This document shows positions 1 to 6,871 of a stretch of 6,871 bases of DNA, piece after piece (positions within the stretch are counted from its first letter, which is position 1; every line of letters starts with the position of its first letter). This DNA comes from Pseudomonadota bacterium (GTDB taxonomy: Bacteria; Pseudomonadota; Alphaproteobacteria; Rhizobiales; Xanthobacteraceae), in NCBI GenBank assembly GCA_021779635.1, contig JAJYAH010000376.1:1-6871 (forward strand), read 5' to 3'. The notes under the pieces are model-generated. The model was not told the DNA's origin, made no database searches, and saw only the letters and a list, made by a program, of their open reading frames with translations. The position numbers were made by a program, and so were the translations under genes.

Positions 1-1
1 T

Positions 2-208
2 TCCGGCAGCGCAACCGAGGAGCTTGAGGTCGAATACGCTTCCGATCCGCTCGATATCGGATTCAATTCGCGCTATCTGCTGGACATCGCGGCTCAAATC
101 GAGGGCGAGGTCGCCGTGCTGAAACTGGCCGATCCCGGCTCGCCGACGCTGGTGCAGGACAAGGACTCCAAAGGCGCGCTCTATGTGCTGATGCCGATGC
201 GGGTGTAG
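2..208 (+). CDS. dnaN: DNA polymerase III subunit beta (sliding clamp), C-terminal 68 residues, 5' truncated by the window edge
   Basis: The beta clamp is a dimeric ring that encircles DNA and holds the replicative polymerase, and docks other repair and replication proteins. Only the end of the third clamp domain is here. Reading from base 2, the frame is open to a TAG at 206-208. The translation contains SGSATEELEV, DIGFNSRYLLDIAAQIEG and ends ALYVLMPMRV. The final MPMR plus hydrophobic residue is the hallmark C-terminus of bacterial DnaN; in E. coli the equivalent residues line the pocket that binds clamp-binding motifs of partner proteins. The N-I-G-F-N-(S/A)-R-Y-L block is also family-typical. 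Nothing suggests decay. recF follows 186 bp downstream on the same strand, the usual order in this bacterial group; dnaA would be expected upstream, outside the window. Confidence 0.96.
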   Translation, partial: SGSATEELEVEYASDPLDIGFNSRYLLDIAAQIEGEVAVLKLADPGSPTLVQDKDSKGALYVLMPMRV

Positions 209-240
209 GAAAAAACACTGTCGTTGCCGGGCAAAAAGTG

Positions 241-346
241 CGGCCGTCATACCCGCGACAGCGGGTATCCAGTAGTCGCTGTCGCGCATGATGTCTTGAG
301 CGGCGCGGAATACCGGTTCATCCGCTTTCGCGGATGATGACGCCGG
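241..346. repeat. Paired-hairpin intergenic palindromic repeat between dnaN and recF
   Basis: Two perfect 8-bp stems with 4-nt loops bracket this element. The left stem is ATACCCGC/GCGGGTAT at 249-256 and 261-268, loop GACA at 257-260. The right stem is TCATCCGC/GCGGATGA at 318-325 and 330-337, loop TTTC at 326-329. In addition the outer ends are mutually inverted: CGTCAT at 245-250 pairs with ATGACG at 337-342, so the unit can fold as one cruciform-like structure. This resembles short non-coding palindromic elements (REP/BIME or MITE type) that I recall scattered through Bradyrhizobium-group genomes with the wording GTCATACCCGC...GCGGGTATCCAGTA; copy number cannot be seen from one window. 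It may act as a transcript-stabilising or attenuating structure between dnaN and recF. No T-run follows, so a canonical intrinsic terminator is not supported. Confidence 0.7.
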
Positions 347-369
347 AAGTTGCGGCAGCTCATTCCGAC

Positions 370-383
370 GACTTTGCAAAGTC
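370..383. promoter_or_regulatory. Perfect 14-bp palindrome just upstream of recF
   Basis: GACTTTGCAAAGTC reads identically on both strands and ends 11 bp before the recF ATG at 395. It occupies the place where a ribosome binding site would be expected, and no purine-rich Shine-Dalgarno sequence is visible between it and the ATG. It could be a dimeric-protein operator or a weak mRNA hairpin near the start. Function is inference; a palindrome of this length is expected by chance roughly 0.4 times in a window of this size, although much less often in the spacers alone. Confidence 0.35.
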
Positions 384-394
384 CCACTTTCACC

Positions 395-1540
395 ATGACC
401 GCCTCCCGGATTCATCGCCTTACCCTCACGCATTTCCGCAATTATCGCGCGGCGAGCCTGCAGACGCGCGGTGAGGTGGTCGTGCTGGTAGGCCCGAACG
501 GCGCCGGCAAGACCAATTGTATCGAGGCGATCTCGTTTCTGTCGCCCGGACGCGGCTTGCGCCGCGCCACTCTTGACGATGTCGCGGATAATCAAGGCGA
601 CGGCTCGTGGGCGGTGTCCGCCGAGGTCGAGGGTGCTCTCGGCCTCGCAACCCTCGGCACCGGCATCGATGCGCCGGGCGCCGAGGCAGCCGCTTCCAGC
701 CGGCGCTGCCGGATCGACCGCGAGCCGGTGACGTCGGCCGCGGCGTTCGGCGATCATCTGCGCATGGTCTGGCTGACGCCTTCGATGGACGGACTGTTTC
801 TGGGGGCGGCCTCGGAGCGGCGGCGATTCTTCGATCGACTGGTGCTGGCCATCGACAGCGAGCATTCGGCGCGGGTGTCGGCGCTCGACCGCAGCCTGCG
901 GTCGCGCAACCGCCTGCTCGAGGTACGCAATTTTGACGACCATTGGTGCGACGCCATCGAACGCGAGACCGCCGAACTCGCCGTCGCGGTGGCCGCAACC
1001 CGCGGCCAGACCGTGGCGCGGCTCGCGGCCATGCTGCGCGCCCGCGGCGAAGCTTCGGCGTTTCCGTCCGCGCAGATCATGCTCGATGGCTGGATGGAAA
1101 ATGCCCTGATGAATGAGCCGGCCACCGCGGTGGAGGATCGCTACCGCGAAATCCTGCGCAGCAGCCGCGCGCGCGACGCCGCGGCAGGCCGGACGCTCGA
1201 CGGTCCGCATCTCACCGACCTGGAGGTAATCTATGCGCCGAAAGGCATCCCGGCCCGCGATGCCTCCACCGGCGAGCAAAAGGCGCTTCTGATCGGACTG
1301 GTGCTGGCGCACGCCAATCTGGTGGCGGAAATGACCGGCATCACACCGCTGTTGCTGCTCGACGAGGTGGTTGCGCATCTCGACCCCAGGCGGCGCAGGG
1401 CGCTGTTCGGTGAACTGGCCAAACTCGGCGCCCAGGTCTGGATGACCGGGGCTGACCCCGCGGCATTCACCGATGTCGGCGGATCCGGCGAAACCTTCGA
1501 CGTCGATTCCGGCCACATCACCCGACGGCGCAACAACTGA
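395..1540 (+). CDS. recF: DNA replication/repair protein RecF (SMC-like ATPase), 381 aa
   Basis: RecF is a cytoplasmic ABC/SMC-type ATPase that binds gapped DNA with RecR and helps RecO load RecA during gap repair and restart of stalled forks. The Walker A motif GPNGAGKT is at residues 33-40, after the family's N-terminal LTLTHFRNY block (9-17). The ABC signature STGEQKALLIGLVLAHA begins at 291, and Walker B PLLLLDEV ends in the Asp-Glu pair 323-324, followed by the AHLDPRRR D-loop region. Length fits the family (about 360-380 aa). I chose the ATG at 395 because the protein then begins MTASRIHRLTLTHFRNYR, as homologues do; a TTG at 350 would add 15 residues with no family resemblance. The ATG lacks a clear Shine-Dalgarno. 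recF sits between dnaN and gyrB, its classic position, and may be partly transcribed from dnaN. Confidence 0.96.
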   Translation: MTASRIHRLTLTHFRNYRAASLQTRGEVVVLVGPNGAGKTNCIEAISFLSPGRGLRRATLDDVADNQGDGSWAVSAEVEGALGLATLGTGIDAPGAEAAASSRRCRIDREPVTSAAAFGDHLRMVWLTPSMDGLFLGAASERRRFFDRLVLAIDSEHSARVSALDRSLRSRNRLLEVRNFDDHWCDAIERETAELAVAVAATRGQTVARLAAMLRARGEASAFPSAQIMLDGWMENALMNEPATAVEDRYREILRSSRARDAAAGRTLDGPHLTDLEVIYAPKGIPARDASTGEQKALLIGLVLAHANLVAEMTGITPLLLLDEVVAHLDPRRRRALFGELAKLGAQVWMTGADPAAFTDVGGSGETFDVDSGHITRRRNN

Positions 1541-1545
1541 CGGCG

Positions 1546-1557
1546 CTCCGGCCGGAG
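1546..1557. repeat. Perfect 12-bp GC palindrome directly after recF
   Basis: CTCCGGCCGGAG is self-complementary and starts 5 bp after the recF stop codon. As RNA it can form only a short stem (CTCC/GGAG, loop GGCC), and no T-run follows, so it is at best part of a weak termination or 3'-end-protecting structure. It may be a chance palindrome in GC-rich DNA. Confidence 0.3.
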
Positions 1558-1646
1558 GGACGGTCGGCAAAAACCCGAATTTTCCCGGCCAAGAATCAGC
1601 TCGGAATCGGGCTTTTGCGAAGGCTCCGAATCAGCCCGCGGACGCC

Positions 1647-1675
1647 TTGAAAAACCCTCGAAAAATCTTATTTAT
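1647..1675 (+). promoter_or_regulatory. Weak sigma-70-type promoter candidate for gyrB
   Basis: The AT-richest patch of the recF-gyrB spacer lies here. TTGAAA at 1647-1652 fits a -35 box. A -10 is less clear: TATTTA at 1669-1674 (16-bp spacing) or ATTTAT at 1670-1675 (17-bp spacing), each matching only about half of TATAAT. Transcription from here would give a leader of roughly 110 nt before the gyrB ATG at 1791. The 250-bp spacer makes an independent gyrB promoter likely, but the exact position is uncertain. Confidence 0.35.
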
Positions 1676-1703
1676 TCAACAACTTGTAGACACCGACTTT
1701 GCG

Positions 1704-1722
1704 CTAGGCGGGTTACGCCTTT
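1704..1722. repeat. Short hairpin with REP-like wording in the gyrB leader
   Basis: AGGCG (1706-1710) and CGCCT (1716-1720) form a 5-bp stem with a GGTTA loop. The wording TAGGCGGGTTACGCCTT resembles one arm of a GGCGGGTTACGCC...GGCTAACCCGCC repeat that I recall as common in Bradyrhizobium intergenic DNA; the opposite arm is not present here, so this would be a half-unit or remnant. It could fold in the gyrB leader RNA. Confidence 0.3.
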
Positions 1723-1736
1723 CATGGCACAAATAG

Positions 1737-4226
<2,490 letters not shown>

Positions 4227-4234
4227 GAGCTTCT

Positions 4235-4303
4235 GCGGCGTCGCTGTAGCCGCCTCATCCTGAGGTGCGAGCCGTTTTCGGCAATCTCGGGATAATGACG
4301 GGC
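4235..4303. repeat. Degenerate palindromic repeat cluster downstream of gyrB
   Basis: Three small inverted repeats follow gyrB closely: GCGGC/GCCGC at 4235-4239 and 4249-4253; CCTCA/TGAGG at 4253-4257 and 4261-4265 around TCC; and GCCG/CGGC at 4271-4274 and 4279-4282 around TTTT. The phrase CCTCATCCTGAGGTGCGAG resembles the left arm of an abundant Bradyrhizobium-group intergenic repeat whose right arm reads roughly TCTCGAAGGATGACGGG; 4285-4303 (TCTCGGGATAATGACGGGC) looks like a mutated version of that arm. No T-run follows any stem, so I do not call an intrinsic terminator, though these structures could shape the gyrB 3' end. Confidence 0.5.
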
Positions 4304-4327
4304 TAAGTGCCAGCGACCGTCCTTCGG

Positions 4328-4367
4328 AACACGTATAAGGCTCTCGAAACACGCGTAAGGCTCGCGC
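4328..4367. repeat. 20-bp imperfect tandem duplication upstream of the MATE gene
   Basis: Two directly adjacent 20-bp units, 4328-4347 and 4348-4367, match at 16 of 20 positions; both contain AACACG, then TAAGGCTC. The second is more GC-rich (CACGCGTAAGG against CACGTATAAGG). It ends 57 bp before the MATE start. It may be slipped-strand duplication inside decayed repeat DNA or a pair of protein sites. The rest of the 198-bp spacer contains no plausible gene. Confidence 0.6.
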
Positions 4368-4411
4368 CCCTGGACGACAGGTGGCCGTCACTGTTTGGTC
4401 CGGCTGCGGTG

Positions 4412-4418
4412 CTAATAT
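4412..4418 (+). promoter_or_regulatory. -10-like element immediately upstream of the MATE gene
   Basis: CTAATAT at 4412-4418 resembles the alphaproteobacterial sigma-70 -10 element. No convincing -35 is seen at 16-18 bp upstream. A start site about 7 nt after this box would coincide with the ATG at 4425, which has no Shine-Dalgarno sequence. This is compatible with a leaderless transcript, but is weak evidence without RNA data. Confidence 0.35.
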
Positions 4419-4424
4419 CGTCCC

Positions 4425-5816
4425 ATGACATCCCTTGATAAAATCGAGCCAGGACTGATCCCCGCGCCGGACTTCGCTGCAACGTCCGGACATCACCTCG
4501 CGCTCGAATTGGCCGAAACGCTCAAGCTCGCCGTGCCCCTCGCCCTGACCCAGCTCGGGCAGATCGCGATGATGACGACCGATCTGGCCTTTATCGGACG
4601 CCTCGGGGCCGTGGCGGCGGCGGCGCTCGCGCACACCATCTTCTTTGTCAGTTTCACCGTCGGAATGGGTCTGATGTCGGCCGTGTCGCCGCTCGCCGCT
4701 CAGGCCTACGGCGCGCGCAATCCGCACCGGGTGCGGCGCTCGCTTCGCGTCGGCCTTTGGGCCGCGTTCCTGATTTCGCTGCCGGTGATGGCGCTTCCGT
4801 TCCGTGGCGAGCAAATCCTGCTGGCACTCGGTCAATCGCCGGCAGCCGCCCGTCCGCCGCAGCAATATCTGTTCGGCCTGGTCTGGAGCATTCTGCCGGC
4901 GCTGTGGTTTATGGCGATCCGCGGCTTCATGAGCGCGATCCACCGGCCGGAGCCGATCTTGTGGATCACGCTGGCGGCGATCCCGACCAACGCGCTGCTG
5001 GTCTATCTGCTGCTTTACGGCGAATGGGGTCTGCCGCGGCTGGAATTGTTCGGCGCCGGGCTTGCCACTTCCATGGTCAATTTCGCGATGTTCCTGGCGG
5101 GCCTCTGGTTTGCCGCCCGCCGCCGGCCGTTCCGGAAATATCATGTGCTCGGACACATCTGGCGCATCGACTGGCCGTTGATGCGGCAGCTCGTCATCCT
5201 CGGGGCGCCGATCTCGATCTCTTTCCTGCTGGAATATGGCCTGTTCGGCGCCGCCGGGCTGTTGATGGGCCTGATCAGCACCACCGCGTTGGCGGCGCAT
5301 CAGATCGCGCTGCAGATCGCGGCCATTTTGTTCATGGTGCCGTACGGGATTGGGATGGCGGCCACCGTGCGGGTCGGCCACGCCGTCGGACGCCGCGATG
5401 CGCCGGCCGTCCGGCGGGCCGGGTTTATTGCGACCGGTCTTGGCGTCGGTTTCATGTCCGCGATGACACTGGTCGTGATCCTCGAGCGATTCGCGATCGC
5501 GCAGATTTTCCTCGACGAAGGTGCCGATGCCGCCGCTGAACTCACCGCGACACTGTTGCTGGTCGGAGCCACGTTCTTTATCGCTGACGGTATCCAGACC
5601 ATCGCATCCGGATCGCTCCGCGGCATGAACGACACGCGGATCCCGCTGTTGTTTGCCACCATCAGCTACTGGCTGATCGGCTTCACCCTCGCCTGCGGCC
5701 TCGGTTTCTGGACGCCATTGGGCGCGGTCGGCGTCTGGATCGGGCTGTCCTGCGGAACGGTCGTTTATGCCGCTCTGCTCATCTTGCGCTTCCGGCTGCT
5801 GGCGGGCAGGCTTTAG
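4425..5816 (+). CDS. MATE family multidrug/metabolite efflux transporter (NorM-like), 463 aa
   Basis: This is an inner-membrane antiporter of the MATE family, which expels cationic drugs or metabolites in exchange for Na+ or H+. After a hydrophilic N-terminus of about 30 residues the protein is almost continuously hydrophobic, consistent with the family's 12 membrane helices; its length of 463 fits the usual 440-480. First-half motifs are LTQLGQIAMMTTDLAFIGRLG, with Asp53 at the position of the cation-binding Asp of NorM, and GLMSAVSPLAAQAYGAR at 82-98. The second-half repeat has GAPISISFLLEYGLFG with conserved-type Glu270, then AAHQIALQIAAILFMVPYGIGMAATVRVGHAVGRR, very NorM-like. Substrate cannot be told from sequence. 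The ATG at 4425 has no visible RBS; no nearby in-frame alternative fits better. The DUF2867 gene begins 6 bp after the stop, suggesting an operon. It is probably not cotranscribed with gyrB given the 198-bp spacer. Confidence 0.93.
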   Translation: MTSLDKIEPGLIPAPDFAATSGHHLALELAETLKLAVPLALTQLGQIAMMTTDLAFIGRLGAVAAAALAHTIFFVSFTVGMGLMSAVSPLAAQAYGARNPHRVRRSLRVGLWAAFLISLPVMALPFRGEQILLALGQSPAAARPPQQYLFGLVWSILPALWFMAIRGFMSAIHRPEPILWITLAAIPTNALLVYLLLYGEWGLPRLELFGAGLATSMVNFAMFLAGLWFAARRRPFRKYHVLGHIWRIDWPLMRQLVILGAPISISFLLEYGLFGAAGLLMGLISTTALAAHQIALQIAAILFMVPYGIGMAATVRVGHAVGRRDAPAVRRAGFIATGLGVGFMSAMTLVVILERFAIAQIFLDEGADAAAELTATLLLVGATFFIADGIQTIASGSLRGMNDTRIPLLFATISYWLIGFTLACGLGFWTPLGAVGVWIGLSCGTVVYAALLILRFRLLAGRL

Positions 5817-5822
5817 ATCGTC

Positions 5823-6296
5823 ATGACCGTTGTTGAAATCGCACCTGACGTTGACCGGGCGGCACTGCTGGCCGGCGCGCAGTTCGTCGACGCCTACAGC
5901 ATCGCGGTTGACGGCGGCGCGCTCGATGCACGGCGTGCGGCCGAGCGGATGATCACGCGCCAGCCGCGTTGGGCCGAAGCCTTGCTGACGCTGCGCAATA
6001 TTCTGGTCAAGCCGTTTGGCCTCAAAACATCGGGCGCCGGCGGGACCGCTCCAAAAAACGCGATCGGAATATTTCCGATTGTGAGCGAGACGCCCGACCG
6101 GCTGGTCGCGGGGTTCAACGACAGCCATTTGGACTTTCGCTTCGTGGTCGATGTTGCGACTTCCGGTGATCGCCAGCAGGTGACCGCGACCACCCTGGTG
6201 TTGACGCACAATTGGCTCGGCCGGACCTATCTCATGCTGATCCTGCCGTTTCACCGGCTCATTGTCCGCGCCATGCTGCGGCAGGTTGCCGCCTGA
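5823..6296 (+). CDS. DUF2867 family protein of unknown function, 157 aa
   Basis: I recognise the DUF2867 pattern: an N-terminal AxFVDAYSIAV segment, ARRAAERMITRQPRWAEALLTLRNILVKPFGLKT (about residues 40-71), IGIFPIVSETPDRLVAGFNDSHLDFRFVVDV (about 82-112), a beta-rich TATTLVLTHNWLGRTYL segment and a C-terminal hydrophobic helix with LILPFHRLIVRAML. No biochemical function is established to my knowledge. Members occur alone, as here, or fused to NAD-binding domains. There is no signal peptide; the C-terminal 25 residues are hydrophobic enough for membrane contact but may be a buried helix. The ATG at 5823 follows the MATE stop by 6 bp with no strong Shine-Dalgarno, so translation is probably coupled to the transporter. 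Cotranscription hints at a shared process but does not define it. Confidence 0.85.
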   Translation: MTVVEIAPDVDRAALLAGAQFVDAYSIAVDGGALDARRAAERMITRQPRWAEALLTLRNILVKPFGLKTSGAGGTAPKNAIGIFPIVSETPDRLVAGFNDSHLDFRFVVDVATSGDRQQVTATTLVLTHNWLGRTYLMLILPFHRLIVRAMLRQVAA

Positions 6297-6303
6297 GCGG
6301 GCC

Positions 6304-6321
6304 GCAGGGGCGGACCCCCGC
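6304..6321. terminator. Weak GC hairpin after the DUF2867 gene
   Basis: GGGG (6307-6310) pairs with CCCC (6315-6318) around a CGGA loop, extended by two further pairs (6304-6305 with 6320-6321) across an A-C mismatch. It begins 8 bp after the stop codon, the right place for a transcript end, but no T-run follows. It could be a 3'-end-stabilising hairpin or a Rho-assisted terminator. Confidence 0.3.
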
Positions 6322-6329
6322 AGGCGATG

Positions 6330-6358
6330 TTGACGGCGCGCCGTGACAGTCCTACCAA
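6330..6358 (+). promoter_or_regulatory. Sigma-70-type promoter candidate for the MmgE/PrpD-family gene
   Basis: TTGACG at 6330-6335 matches five of six bases of the -35 consensus. At 17-bp spacing lies TACCAA (6353-6358), a poor -10 with about three matches. The predicted start would leave a leader of about 40 nt before the ATG at 6405. A perfect 12-bp palindrome lies inside the -35/spacer region. Confidence 0.35.
6333..6344. promoter_or_regulatory. Perfect 12-bp palindrome, candidate operator
   Basis: ACGGCGCGCCGT is fully self-complementary and overlaps the candidate -35 box at 6330-6335. Its position would suit a repressor dimer acting on the downstream gene. In GC-rich DNA such a palindrome can arise by chance (one or two expected per window of this length), so this is a weak call. 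Confidence 0.3.
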
Positions 6359-6364
6359 ACTTGG

Positions 6365-6389
6365 CAAGCAGGAACGAACAAGCAAGAAC
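6365..6389. repeat. 11-bp direct repeat in the leader of the MmgE/PrpD-family gene
   Basis: CAAGCAGGAAC at 6365-6375 recurs as CAAGCAAGAAC at 6379-6389 (10 of 11 identical, 14-bp period). The purine-rich, A-rich tract lies just before the ribosome binding site and would be an unstructured leader. Significance is unknown. Confidence 0.4.
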
Positions 6390-6393
6390 AACC

Positions 6394-6397
6394 GAGG
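6394..6397 (+). promoter_or_regulatory. Ribosome binding site of the MmgE/PrpD-family gene
   Basis: GAGG lies 7 nt before the ATG at 6405 and supports that start codon. Confidence 0.55.
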
Positions 6398-6404
6398 CCG
6401 CGCC

Positions 6405-6871
6405 ATGGCAGATGAAACCGCAACCCTTGCCGCTTACGTCGCCGACCTGAAATTCGAGGATATCCCGCGCGAGGTGCTGGAGCGCGCCAAGGTGCTGACG
6501 CTGGATTTTCTCGGCAGCGCCATCCGCGCCCGGCGCGATGCGGAATCCACGGCGTCGCTGCTCAAAATGCTCGAGGCGCTCGCGCTCGACGGCAAGGGCG
6601 GATCCACCGTGTTCGGCGACGCCAAGGCCTGGACCCCGGCGGTGGCGGCGTTGCTCAACGGCGCGCTCGGCCATTCGCTCGATTTCGACGACACCCATGC
6701 GGACTCCTCGCTGCATCCGAGCGCGCCGGTGGTGCCTGCCGCCTTCGCGGTCGGCGAGCTGGTCGGCGCGTCGGGCCGCGACGTGCTCACCGCGATCGTG
6801 GCCGGCTATGAGGTCTGCTGCCGTCTCGGCAACGCGCTCGATCCCACCTCGCATTATGCGCGCGGCTTTCA
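6405..6871 (+). CDS. MmgE/PrpD family protein, N-terminal 155 residues (3' end outside the window)
   Basis: The family comprises cytoplasmic enzymes acting on di- and tricarboxylates, such as 2-methylcitrate dehydratase (PrpD) and cis-aconitate decarboxylase. The visible part is the start of the all-helical domain: MADETATLAAYVADLKFEDIP, then AKVLTLDFLGSAIRAR (28-43), FGDAKAWTPAVAALLNGALGHSLDFDDTH (70-98) and LHPSAPVVPAAFAVGELVG (from 103). The LDFDDTH...HPS block is the family signature; its Asp residues (93, 95, 96), Thr97 and His104 fall in the segment that contributes active-site residues in cis-aconitate decarboxylase. I do not call it PrpD: no prpB or prpC is beside it, and bacterial genomes of this group carry many paralogues of unknown substrate. 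The ATG at 6405 has an RBS. The gene is separated from DUF2867 by 108 bp with its own promoter candidate, so it is probably a separate transcription unit. Confidence 0.9.
   Translation, partial: MADETATLAAYVADLKFEDIPREVLERAKVLTLDFLGSAIRARRDAESTASLLKMLEALALDGKGGSTVFGDAKAWTPAVAALLNGALGHSLDFDDTHADSSLHPSAPVVPAAFAVGELVGASGRDVLTAIVAGYEVCCRLGNALDPTSHYARGF

Noticed and set aside
203..219. GTGT/ACAC hairpin at the dnaN stop codon as a terminator.
   Set aside because: The stem is only 4 bp and has no following T-run.
350..394. A TTG start for RecF giving 15 extra residues.
   Set aside because: The extension has no family resemblance and crosses the palindrome. The only purine-rich run, GGAAG at 345-349, abuts the TTG with no spacing. 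The ATG at 395 gives the usual RecF N-terminus.
426..998. A 190-codon antisense frame within recF, and similar shorter overlapping frames within the other genes.
   Set aside because: Their Arg/Pro/Ser-rich composition is typical of non-coding frames in high-GC DNA, and each overlaps a well-supported gene.
1672..1680. TTATTCAAC as a DnaA box in the gyrB upstream region.
   Set aside because: It differs from the TTATNCACA consensus at two of the most conserved positions, and no second box is nearby, so the window gives no support for a replication origin despite the dnaN-recF-gyrB context.
1473..1736. An 87-codon + strand frame overlapping the recF end and the gyrB spacer.
   Set aside because: It begins inside recF in another frame, has no RBS or recognisable domain, and its 3' half is low-complexity spacer sequence.

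Overview
The window looks like a chromosomal segment from an alphaproteobacterium of the Bradyrhizobium / Rhodopseudomonas / Nitrobacter group. The basis is high GC with strong G/C third-position use, the gene order dnaN-recF-gyrB, protein wording I recognise from that group (RecF starting MTASRIHRLTLTHFRNYRAA, GyrB with a 15-residue N-terminal extension relative to E. coli), and intergenic palindromic repeats of a kind I recall from Bradyrhizobium genomes. This is recognition from memory, not a database result. All genes lie on the + strand.

Layout: (1) 2-208, the last 68 codons of dnaN (DNA polymerase III sliding clamp). (2) 209-394, a spacer holding a paired-hairpin intergenic repeat and a 14-bp palindrome just before recF. 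(3) 395-1540, recF. (4) 1541-1790, the gyrB upstream region, with a weak promoter candidate, a palindrome, recurring GAATCAGC words and an inverted repeat in the probable leader. (5) 1791-4226, full-length gyrB. (6) 4227-4424, a spacer of degenerate repeat material plus a 20-bp tandem duplication. (7) 4425-5816, a MATE-family efflux transporter, followed after 6 bp by (8) 5823-6296, a DUF2867-family protein; these two probably form an operon. (9) 6297-6404, a spacer with a promoter candidate and a 12-bp palindrome. (10) 6405 to the window end, the N-terminal 155 residues of an MmgE/PrpD-family protein.

The first half is the conserved replication/repair/topology cluster: DnaN tethers the replicative polymerase, RecF loads RecA at gaps behind the fork, and gyrase relieves positive supercoils ahead of it. 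The second half is accessory metabolism and transport with no evident functional tie to the first. I see no transposase, tRNA, rRNA, CRISPR array or phage gene, and no sign of a previously undescribed multi-gene system. What merits a second look is in the spacers: repeats, palindromes and a possible leaderless start. A 5.1-kb antisense open frame looks dramatic but is explained by shared reading register and codon use.
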